Shown in pieces: positions 1 to 5,041 of a stretch of 5,041 bases of DNA. The stretch comes from Flavisolibacter sp. GTDB taxonomy: Bacteria > Bacteroidota > Bacteroidia > Chitinophagales > Chitinophagaceae. How positions within the stretch are numbered: position 1 is the first letter of the stretch; each line of letters starts with the position of its first letter. Under the pieces are notes generated by a model. The model was given only the letters and a program-made list of their open reading frames with translations. It did no database searches and was not told the origin of the DNA. The position numbers were made by a program, and so were the translations under genes. The DNA lies in contig JAGIAB010000039.1 of assembly GCA_017745135.1 (NCBI GenBank), forward strand, positions 1 to 5,041. The letters run 5' to 3'.

Positions 1-2
1 CC

Positions 3-65
3 GGCATCGATCCTACAAATGATGGAGAGCTGCTCATTGGCGCGGTTGCCATAAATCTTAAATAA
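3..65 (+). CDS. 3' end of an unidentified gene (partial)
   Basis: An open frame runs from the left edge to a TAA at 63-65 and gives a 20-residue tail, GIDPTNDGELLIGAVAINLK. The frame is preferred because the other two plus frames stop at 26-28 and 52-54 and read less like protein. The stop lies only 23 bases before the ATG of the beta-barrel gene, so the two are probably co-transcribed. In Bacteroidota, genes for small beta-barrel proteins often follow a sigma-factor gene and a hypothetical gene. This could be such a partner, but that is an inference from family context. The tail itself has no motif I recognise, and too little is visible to assign a function. Confidence 0.5.
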   Translation, partial: GIDPTNDGELLIGAVAINLK

Positions 66-88
66 TTATCTCAAAAAAATCACTACGT

Positions 89-919
89 ATGAAAAGAATA
101 CTACTTGCATTGATTGCATTCGGCGGAGCTATGACCTGCCTGGCACAAGACTCTACGAAAAAAGAAAAAGCAGACACGATCCGTGTCGGTGGAATGATCA
201 TCATCAAAGACGGTAAACGTGATGATGGAGAAAAAAAGGACAGGAACATTACCATCTCCAATCATAAAAAAAGAAAATCTTCCAACATCAGCACCAATTG
301 GTGGATCGTTGATCTGGGTTTTTCTAATGTAAAAGATGAGACCAACTATCCTGCAGCAATAGCATCCGGATTTTTAGACAACAGCATTGGAAAAGATCAG
401 CTCGATTTGAAAACAGGGAAATCTGTTAACGTAAATATTTGGATGTTCATGCAGAAACTGAATGTGATCAAACATGTCGTTAACCTTAAATATGGTTTAG
501 GACTTGAACTCAATAACTACAGGTTCGAAAATGAAACAGTACGGTTCGCCAAAAATCCAACTAAGATTAGTCTTGACGTAAGCCTGAAAGATGTTGACAA
601 GAATAAATTCGCTGCCGATTATATTACGGTTCCCTTCATGGTCAATTTTAATCTTACTCCTGGTCGCGAAAAAGGTTTTGGTTTCAGTGCTGGTGTAAGT
701 GCAGGAATGTTGTATTCTGCCCGTCAAAAAATTAAAAACAACGGTAACAAGACCAAGCTTCATGATGATTTTGATCTTGAAAAATGGAAACTCTCTTACA
801 TTGGTGAATTAAATCTTGGACCGGTAAGACTCTATGGTTCCTATGCCATGAACAATATGTGGGAAAAAGGATTGGACCAAACTCCATATAACGTAGGAAT
901 TCGCCTTAGCCACTGGTAA
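89..919 (+). CDS. Outer membrane beta-barrel protein, PorT-like family
   Basis: This is a secreted 276-residue protein, probably a small outer-membrane beta-barrel. Residues 1-19 form a signal peptide (MKRILLALIAFGGAMTCLA) with a likely cleavage before Gln20. Residues 20-66 are a very polar, lysine- and aspartate-rich segment, presumably a periplasmic linker. From about Trp71 to the end there are alternating amphipathic strands separated by polar turns: roughly 71-81, 113-124, 128-146, 178-190, 197-210, 235-254 and 266-276. The protein ends in an aromatic residue (Trp276), as many barrel proteins do. The strand-rich C-terminal half and the DYITVPFMVNFNL segment (177-189) fit the PorT/outer-membrane beta-barrel families common in Bacteroidota. 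The ATG at 89 is well placed before the signal peptide, and no Shine-Dalgarno is seen, which is normal in this phylum. The gene probably shares a transcript with the gene ending at 65 and is followed by a terminator. The ligand or substrate is unknown, and a role in type IX secretion should not be assumed from the PorT name. Confidence 0.8.
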   Translation: MKRILLALIAFGGAMTCLAQDSTKKEKADTIRVGGMIIIKDGKRDDGEKKDRNITISNHKKRKSSNISTNWWIVDLGFSNVKDETNYPAAIASGFLDNSIGKDQLDLKTGKSVNVNIWMFMQKLNVIKHVVNLKYGLGLELNNYRFENETVRFAKNPTKISLDVSLKDVDKNKFAADYITVPFMVNFNLTPGREKGFGFSAGVSAGMLYSARQKIKNNGNKTKLHDDFDLEKWKLSYIGELNLGPVRLYGSYAMNNMWEKGLDQTPYNVGIRLSHW

Positions 920-942
920 TCTACCTATATATTTTTTCAGTG

Positions 943-980
943 AAATTCCGTTGTGCGTTACAACGGGATTTTGTTTTTTT
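943..980 (+). terminator. Rho-independent terminator of the beta-barrel gene
   Basis: The arms at 943-954 (AAATTCCGTTGT) and 960-971 (ACAACGGGATTT) pair over 12 positions with a single G-T wobble. They enclose a 5-base loop (GCGTT) and are followed by a T-rich run to position 980. The structure starts 23 bases after the TAA at 917-919. It should end the transcript of the left-hand operon and insulate the peptidoglycan enzyme gene downstream. Confidence 0.88.
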
Positions 981-1004
981 ACAAAAGCTCGTTAAAAGAT
1001 ATTC

Positions 1005-1032
1005 ACAGGAAAAAATAAAATGTTTTTCCTGT
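1005..1032. repeat. Perfect 10-base inverted repeat in the L,D-transpeptidase leader
   Basis: ACAGGAAAAA at 1005-1014 is the exact reverse complement of TTTTTCCTGT at 1023-1032, with an 8-base AT-rich spacer between them. It lies 34 bases before the preferred start codon at 1067 and 24 bases after the previous terminator. It has no T-tract after it, so it does not look like a second terminator. It could be a protein-binding operator or a hairpin in the 5' untranslated region. I cannot choose between these from sequence. Confidence 0.5.
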
Positions 1033-1066
1033 CGTTACATCCAATAACCGCTAAACCTTGTTGTGT

Positions 1067-1648
1067 ATGAAAACCACCGTGATCCTATCCTGTCTTTTAG
1101 CTGGCAGCAGCATGATGTTAAACACTCACAACTTAATCGATGCGTCAGCTACTAAAGTTGTTAAAACAGGTGCAACCAAACGAACTTCGTTCAAGACAAT
1201 GCCTGTGGCTCCTCTAAGAATTGTGATTGATAAATCCAGTTATGAGTTGTATGTGTATGATAAGCTTGGATGGTTTGCCACCTATCCTGTTGTATTTGGA
1301 AACAATAGTCTTGAAGATAAAAAAATGGAAGGCGATCGCAACACACCTGAAGGCAATTTCAAAATCTCCAACAAACGGGTTCATGAAAAATGGGATCGGT
1401 ACATGGGGTTGGATTATCCAACAAAAGAAAGCATCGCAAAATTCAATGAGCGAAAAAGAAGAGGTGAAATTCCAGCCAATGCATCTCCAGGTGGTGGTGT
1501 AGGTATTCATGGTACCTGGCCAAATGAAGATTTTGTGATCGACCGTTATAAGAACTGGACCAACGGATGCATCTCGCTAAAGAACGAGGATGTTGAAGAT
1601 CTGTACAGCTATGTTCCGGTTGGAACGCCGGTAACTATTCGCAAGTAA
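1067..1648 (+). CDS. L,D-transpeptidase family protein (YkuD domain), exported
   Basis: This is a predicted periplasmic peptidoglycan enzyme of the YkuD fold. Family members use a catalytic cysteine to make 3-3 cross-links or to attach or release peptides at meso-diaminopimelate. I prefer ATG 1067 (193 residues) over TTG 1058 because it gives a normal Sec-type N-terminus, MKTTVILSCLLAGSS, without three extra residues. The YkuD domain covers about residues 49-192. It starts with LRIVIDKSSYELYVYD (50-65), continues with GDRNTPEGNFKI (89-100), and ends in the catalytic region: GIHG (146-149, His148) and TNGCISL (165-171, Cys168). The TNGCISL motif differs from the classic SHGC-I-R form: Asn replaces His before Gly-Cys, and Ser stands where Arg is usual. 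This places the protein in the divergent YafK/DpaA-like side of the family, where the activity can be amidase or hydrolase rather than cross-linking. No LysM or other wall-binding domain is present. Cys9 is too close to the N-terminus for a convincing lipobox. The gene appears to be monocistronic, between two terminators. Confidence 0.87.
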   Translation: MKTTVILSCLLAGSSMMLNTHNLIDASATKVVKTGATKRTSFKTMPVAPLRIVIDKSSYELYVYDKLGWFATYPVVFGNNSLEDKKMEGDRNTPEGNFKISNKRVHEKWDRYMGLDYPTKESIAKFNERKRRGEIPANASPGGGVGIHGTWPNEDFVIDRYKNWTNGCISLKNEDVEDLYSYVPVGTPVTIRK

Positions 1649-1674
1649 TACTTTCTGTAAATAAACTTTCATAT

Positions 1675-2643
1675 TTAATGCAGGCCTAAAAAATCCTGCA
1701 TTTCTTTTTCCCATTGTACAGGGTCCTGCGAAAAGAAAGATGAGTGTATGCCATTTTCATAAACAACAAGTTTTTTCTTTTTCGAAGCAATGGCGTCAAA
1801 AATTTCTTCTGCTTCTTTTTCACTAACCAGATGATCAGCGGTTCCCCATTCTAATAAAACGGGACAATGAATGTTTTTGGCATAGTTGCTTGTGTTGTGT
1901 TTGAAGACGGGGAAAGAAGATTCCAAACTCATCCAACAACTTACCGGTATAGCAAATAAATTTTCCGGAAAACCAAAGCTTCTTCCTCTTGCTTTCAAGT
2001 GATCCACCAAACCATCGAAAGGCATTTCCAATATAATTCCTGAAGGAGTTAATTTATAGACGTCAACAGCCCGTGCTATTGCAACAGCACCCATTGACCC
2101 TCCGAAGAGGTAAATGTTTTTTTCGCCATTTGCTTTTACATACTCATAGGCCAGTTTTACTTCTTCTGCTTCATCGTAACCTATAGTTGTTGTCATTCCA
2201 TCACTTCTGCCATGACCATAAAAGTCGAGCAGTAAAACAGTAAAGCCATAGTTTCTAAAAACACTTGCTTCTTTCAGGTAGTAGGCTTTGTTCGAAGTAA
2301 GTCCATGGAACAAACAGACGGTACCTTTTGAATTTGCTACCGGGCTGTACCAGGCATCTATCCTTAATCCATCCGATCGTTTAAGAAATAGTTGTTGATA
2401 AGGAAAATCCGGAGGCGTTTCATTTGTATTTTTTCCAAATGAAGGGCCTTTGAAAAGCTTCCATGTTTTATCGAAAACGTTTTTCGGATGCGCTACATCC
2501 CAGTCGGGAGGATTTTGATAAAAATGAGTCAGCTTGTAAGCATAGATGGCTGCACTAATATTGGCTAATACCAACTGAAACAGAAAAACCCATAAAAGCC
2601 ATTTCAGGTATAAGCGGAGTTTGTTGGTTTTGGTTTGCTGCAT
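1675..2643 (-). CDS. Membrane-anchored alpha/beta hydrolase (serine hydrolase)
   Basis: This 322-residue serine hydrolase of the alpha/beta fold resembles the Hydrolase_4/S33 esterase-lipase group. The N-terminus has a basic stretch and one hydrophobic helix (about residues 11-35), which should anchor it in the inner membrane. The catalytic domain starts near residue 82 with KRSDGLRIDAWY (88-99). The oxyanion motif is LFHG (111-114), followed by the typical LLLDFYGHGRSDG (137-149). The nucleophile elbow is GGSMG (181-185, Ser183). The acid is probably Asp270 in WGTAD and the base His300 in NGIH, so the triad appears complete. The substrate cannot be told; family members hydrolyse esters, lipids or peptides. 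The gene starts at ATG 2643-2641, 45 bases after the acs stop on the same strand, so it may be read through from acs or from a promoter-like element in the gap. It converges with the L,D-transpeptidase gene, with 26 bases between the two stops. Confidence 0.88.
   Translation of the reverse strand: MQQTKTNKLRLYLKWLLWVFLFQLVLANISAAIYAYKLTHFYQNPPDWDVAHPKNVFDKTWKLFKGPSFGKNTNETPPDFPYQQLFLKRSDGLRIDAWYSPVANSKGTVCLFHGLTSNKAYYLKEASVFRNYGFTVLLLDFYGHGRSDGMTTTIGYDEAEEVKLAYEYVKANGEKNIYLFGGSMGAVAIARAVDVYKLTPSGIILEMPFDGLVDHLKARGRSFGFPENLFAIPVSCWMSLESSFPVFKHNTSNYAKNIHCPVLLEWGTADHLVSEKEAEEIFDAIASKKKKLVVYENGIHSSFFSQDPVQWEKEMQDFLGLH
1677..1709 (+). terminator. Probable terminator of the L,D-transpeptidase gene, inside the converging gene
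   Basis: AATGCAGG at 1677-1684 pairs perfectly with CCTGCATT at 1695-1702 across a 10-base loop. A T-rich stretch (TTTCTTTTT, 1701-1709) follows on the plus strand. The signal begins 28 bases after the TAA at 1646-1648 and overlaps the last codons of the minus-strand hydrolase gene. On the minus strand the hairpin is followed by AAATATG, not a T-run, so it should act mainly on plus-strand transcription. Confidence 0.6.
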
Positions 2644-2660
2644 GTGCGAGACAAAAGTGG

Positions 2661-2668
2661 CAAATGTA
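2661..2668 (-). promoter_or_regulatory. Promoter-like -7 element (TACATTTG) before the hydrolase gene
   Basis: Read on the minus strand, these bases are TACATTTG, an exact match to the Bacteroidota -7 consensus TAnnTTTG. The element lies 17 bases before the hydrolase ATG, which would give a very short leader. The nearest upstream TTG (minus strand, 2697-2695) is 26 bases away, longer than the usual spacing to the -33 box. An independent promoter is therefore possible but not established. Confidence 0.35.
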
Positions 2669-2699
2669 ATTGGATTAGCCCTCAGCTGCTAATCCAATT
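2668..2699 (-). other. Stem-loop across the acs stop codon
   Basis: Positions 2668-2679 and 2688-2699 are perfect reverse complements over 12 bases, with an 8-base loop (2680-2687). The acs TAG (2691-2689) lies at the base of the loop on the 5' side of the transcript. After the hairpin the minus strand reads ACATTTGCC, so the T-run of a standard intrinsic terminator is missing. The structure may protect the 3' end of acs mRNA, cause partial termination, or mark a processing site between acs and the hydrolase gene. Confidence 0.6.
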
Positions 2700-4617
2700 T
2701 ACCCTTTGCAATTTCTTCCACTACGCCGGGATCCAGTAAAGTAGTAATATCGCCAAAGTTGTGTGTTTCTCCTTCAGCGATCTTTCTTAAAATTCTTCGC
2801 ATGATCTTTCCGCTTCTTGTTTTGGGCAATCCCGGTACAAACTGAATTTTATCCGGTTTTGCAATTGGGCCGATTATTCTGGCAACTGTTTGAACAATGT
2901 CCTGTCGCATTCTTTCTTCATTCACATGAAAATGATCACAGATAACAAAAGCGTAAATGCCCTGTCCTTTGATGTGATGAGGATAACCCACCACTGCACT
3001 TTCCACAACGCCACTATGCATATTGATGGCATTTTCCACTTCAGCAGTACCAATGCGGTGGCCGCTTACATTCAATACATCGTCCACCCGGCCGGTGATG
3101 CGATAATTACCTTTTTCATCACGCAAGGCACCATCGCCGGTGAAATATAAGTTGGGATACGTAGCAAAATAATTTTGCCTGCAGCGTTCATGATCGCCAT
3201 AAGTGGTTCTGAGGATTGAGGGCCAGGGAGCTTTGATGCAAAGATTGCCTGCAGCAGGATTGCCTTTTACTTCATTCCCATTTTCATCAACCAAAATGGG
3301 TTGTACGCCAGGCAACGGAAGTGTTGCAAACGTTGGCTTGGCAGGGGTTACTCCTGCTAAGTTTGAAATTAAAATTCCGCCATTCTCTGTCTGCCACCAG
3401 GTGTCCACAATCGGACACTTTCCTTTACCAATATTTTCGTAGTACCAATGCCAGGCTTCTTCATTGATGGGTTCACCAACAGTGCCCAAAATTTTTAGTG
3501 AGGAAAGATCTTTCCCTTCCAGTGGCTTCAAACCAAATCCCATTAAAGAACGAATGGCGGTTGGTGCCGTGTACAAAATATTTACTTTATGACGGTCAAC
3601 AACATCCCAGAAGCGACCGGCATCGGGCCAGGTGGGAATCCCTTCAAACATGACCTCTGTGGCCCCCGCACTCAGCGGACCATATACGATGTAGCTATGG
3701 CCGGTGATCCATCCAATATCTGCGGTACAAAAGAAAATATCACCGGGCTTATATTGAAAAGTATTCACAAAAGTGTAGTTGGTCCAAACCATGTAGCCAC
3801 CGCAGGTATGCACTACTCCTTTTGGCTTACCGGTACTTCCCGAAGTATATAAAATGAATAAGGGGTCTTCTGCATCCATTTCTTCGGCAGGGAAAGAAAC
3901 CTTGCCTTCTTTTTCCACCTGTGTTTCTGCATGCTCCATTTCATCTTCCCACCACACATCTCTTCCCTTGATCATGGAAACAGGAGTTCTTGTTCTTGTA
4001 TAAACAATAACACGTTTGATGTTTCTGTTGCCAATTAATGCGTCGTCAATTACCGATTTCAGAGGAATTACTTTTTCTCCACGAAAGGCTCCATCGCAGG
4101 TGATGATGAATTCTGCCTGCGCATCTTCCAAACGGTCAGCAATGCTTTGCGCAGAAAAACCACCAAACACCACACTATGTATGGCACCAATTCGTGCACA
4201 GCCTAAAACAGCATACACCAATTCAGGCACCATTCCCATATAAATACAAACACGGTCGCCTTTTTTTACTCCATTGTTTTTAAGCATTTGCGCTACCTGG
4301 CAAACACGTTTGTGAAGTCGGTTGTAAGTGACGACTCTCACACGATCAGTAGGATCATTTGGCTCCCAGATGATGGCAGGCTTTTCTCCCATTGTTTCCA
4401 AATGCCTGTCAATGCAATTTTCAGTGATGTTGAGCTTTCCATTTAAAAACCATTTTACATTGGGCTCCGTAAAATTCCATTCTAAAACCTTGTCCCATTT
4501 TTTTCTCCACTGAAAATGCCCGGCTACATCGGCCCAAAATGCCTCTGGCTGGTCAACGCTTTTTTGATAATCCTGTTGGTATTGTTCTAATGAAGTAATC
4601 TGATAAGGGTAAGCCAT
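2689..4617 (-). CDS. acs: Acetyl-CoA synthetase (acetate--CoA ligase, AMP-forming)
   Basis: Acs converts acetate, ATP and CoA to acetyl-CoA, AMP and PPi in the cytoplasm, through an acetyl-AMP intermediate. The 642-residue length is normal for the family (about 650). The N-terminal Acs cap occupies about residues 5-60. The ATP-binding loop is YTSGSTGKPKG (257-267). The acyl pocket is marked by GWITGHSY (302-309), GTVGEP (378-383) and DTWWQTENGG (405-414); Trp408 corresponds to the tryptophan that limits the pocket to acetate. YFTGDGALRD (491-500) and GRVDDVLNVSGHR (509-521) hold the ribose-binding aspartate and the hinge. The C-terminal PKTRSGK (598-604) supplies catalytic Lys604, the residue acetylated to switch off many Acs enzymes; acetylation here is inferred. 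The DTWWQTE motif is followed by NGG instead of the more usual TGG. The start is ATG 4617-4615, which gives the standard family N-terminus. The hydrolase gene lies directly downstream, and 304 bases separate acs from the divergent right-edge gene. Confidence 0.97.
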   Translation of the reverse strand: MAYPYQITSLEQYQQDYQKSVDQPEAFWADVAGHFQWRKKWDKVLEWNFTEPNVKWFLNGKLNITENCIDRHLETMGEKPAIIWEPNDPTDRVRVVTYNRLHKRVCQVAQMLKNNGVKKGDRVCIYMGMVPELVYAVLGCARIGAIHSVVFGGFSAQSIADRLEDAQAEFIITCDGAFRGEKVIPLKSVIDDALIGNRNIKRVIVYTRTRTPVSMIKGRDVWWEDEMEHAETQVEKEGKVSFPAEEMDAEDPLFILYTSGSTGKPKGVVHTCGGYMVWTNYTFVNTFQYKPGDIFFCTADIGWITGHSYIVYGPLSAGATEVMFEGIPTWPDAGRFWDVVDRHKVNILYTAPTAIRSLMGFGLKPLEGKDLSSLKILGTVGEPINEEAWHWYYENIGKGKCPIVDTWWQTENGGILISNLAGVTPAKPTFATLPLPGVQPILVDENGNEVKGNPAAGNLCIKAPWPSILRTTYGDHERCRQNYFATYPNLYFTGDGALRDEKGNYRITGRVDDVLNVSGHRIGTAEVENAINMHSGVVESAVVGYPHHIKGQGIYAFVICDHFHVNEERMRQDIVQTVARIIGPIAKPDKIQFVPGLPKTRSGKIMRRILRKIAEGETHNFGDITTLLDPGVVEEIAKGKLD

Positions 4618-4921
4618 GGTTTTCGAAATTGTGCGATAAACTTACATTGTTTATAGAAAACTCGCCGAAAATAGAAAGAGGAGCCCAATTGAAAAATTGA
4701 TTTATTAAGCCGACGGTCTTTTAATACGGGTATTATTGCTGTGATTGAATTATAAAGCTGATCCAGGCGTAGTAAACATTTCTTACTCAAAAACTTTGTT
4801 GAAGACGCCGCATCTTATCGTTAACGAAGAGACTATTCGATTTCCTGAAATGTTAATTGACCTTGTTTTTTTTACTTAGCAACATATTTTTTTCGGTTTT
4901 AGCCATTATTTTCGTGACTCA
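4618..4921. other. Non-coding divergent intergenic region
   Basis: These 304 bases separate the starts of acs (minus) and the right-edge gene (plus), so both promoters should lie here. I see no convincing gene: the 67-codon minus-strand frame that reaches position 4790 runs into the acs start, has no family resemblance and looks spurious. The sequence is AT-rich, with homopolymer T-runs near 4866-4873 and 4886-4893. A 10-base palindrome, TCGTTAACGA, sits at 4818-4827 and a short inverted repeat, AATACGGGTATT, near 4724-4735; both are within chance expectation. The best promoter-like boxes miss the TAnnTTTG consensus by one base: TAAGTTTA on the minus strand at 4644-4637, 20 bases before acs, and TATTTTCG on the plus strand at 4907-4914. 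Neither has a well-placed upstream box. Confidence 0.6.
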
Positions 4922-5041
4922 ATGAAGCAAAGCCAACGCACATATCCTGTAAGGCAGGTTGTATCCAGCCTTTTCATGGCAGTGACTCTTTTATGGCTTA
5001 CCGTTAGTATCCCTTTTGTTTATGATGCACAGCAATCGCTG
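4922..5041 (+). CDS. N-terminus of an exported or membrane protein, function unknown (partial)
   Basis: An ATG at 4922 opens a frame that stays open for 40 codons to the window edge. The first residues are polar and basic (MKQSQRTYPVRQ), followed by one strongly hydrophobic stretch, about residues 13-35, and then DAQQSL. This is the layout of a Sec signal peptide or a single N-terminal membrane anchor. If it is cleaved, the site may be after Ala37 (VYDA before QQS), though Tyr at -3 is not ideal. No Shine-Dalgarno is seen. The gene diverges from acs. The visible part contains no catalytic or binding motif, so I do not assign a function. Confidence 0.6.
   Translation, partial: MKQSQRTYPVRQVVSSLFMAVTLLWLTVSIPFVYDAQQSL

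Noticed and set aside
1058..1066. TTG at 1058 as start of the L,D-transpeptidase gene
   Set aside because: It adds only Met-Leu-Cys before a normal ATG at 1067 that begins a good signal peptide. No ribosome binding site favours the TTG.
1088..1093. Possible lipobox (ILSC, Cys9) in the L,D-transpeptidase N-terminus
   Set aside because: Only eight residues precede the cysteine, too few for a lipoprotein signal, and the hydrophobic stretch continues past it.
2890..4513. Several plus-strand open frames of 61-87 codons opposite acs
   Set aside because: They lie antisense inside a complete, well-conserved acs gene and their translations resemble no protein family.
4637..4644. TAAGTTTA (minus strand) as the acs promoter -7 box
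   Set aside because: It misses TAnnTTTG at the last base, and no TTG lies at the proper distance upstream, so I do not list it as a promoter.
4587..4790. Minus-strand 67-codon open frame upstream of acs
   Set aside because: It overlaps the acs start in another frame, has no recognisable motif, and most likely reflects the promoter and leader region of acs.
4818..4827. Palindrome TCGTTAACGA in the divergent region
   Set aside because: A 10-base palindrome is expected several times by chance in 5 kb, and there is no second copy or flanking structure.
4907..4914. TATTTTCG as a -7 box for the right-edge gene
   Set aside because: It has one mismatch to the consensus, no -33 box at suitable spacing, and would leave almost no leader.

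Overview
The window looks like an ordinary chromosomal segment of a Bacteroidota bacterium, most likely a Chitinophagaceae-type relative. I base this on three things: the AT-leaning composition, gene starts without Shine-Dalgarno sequences, and a PorT-like outer-membrane beta-barrel protein next to housekeeping enzymes. The assignment is inference from gene style, because no marker gene is present.

Layout from left to right. (1) Positions 3-65 are the last 20 codons of an unidentified plus-strand gene. (2) Only 23 bases later comes a 276-residue secreted beta-barrel protein (89-919), closed by a clear rho-independent terminator (943-980). (3) A short spacer carries a perfect 10-base inverted repeat (1005-1032). 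(4) A plus-strand L,D-transpeptidase-family (YkuD) gene follows, best started at ATG 1067 and ending at 1648. Its probable terminator (1677-1709) lies inside the 3' end of the converging gene. (5) On the minus strand are a membrane-anchored alpha/beta hydrolase (1675-2643) and, upstream of it, a complete acetyl-CoA synthetase gene, acs (2689-4617). They are 45 bases apart, and a strong stem-loop spans the acs stop codon. (6) A non-coding divergent region (4618-4921) separates acs from the first 40 codons of a plus-strand gene for an exported or membrane protein (4922 to the window end).

Functionally, three of the products belong to the envelope: the outer-membrane barrel, the periplasmic peptidoglycan enzyme and the inner-membrane-anchored hydrolase. 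Acs is cytoplasmic and activates acetate for the TCA cycle, glyoxylate shunt or lipid synthesis. Nothing shows that the four genes form one pathway. Only the acs-hydrolase pair and the left-edge gene plus barrel gene are likely to be co-transcribed.

I found no mobile element, CRISPR array, tRNA, rRNA, phage gene or defence module, and no sign of an undescribed system. The points worth a second look are small: hairpins at gene borders, one promoter-like element, two residue variants in conserved motifs, and the unidentified genes at both edges.
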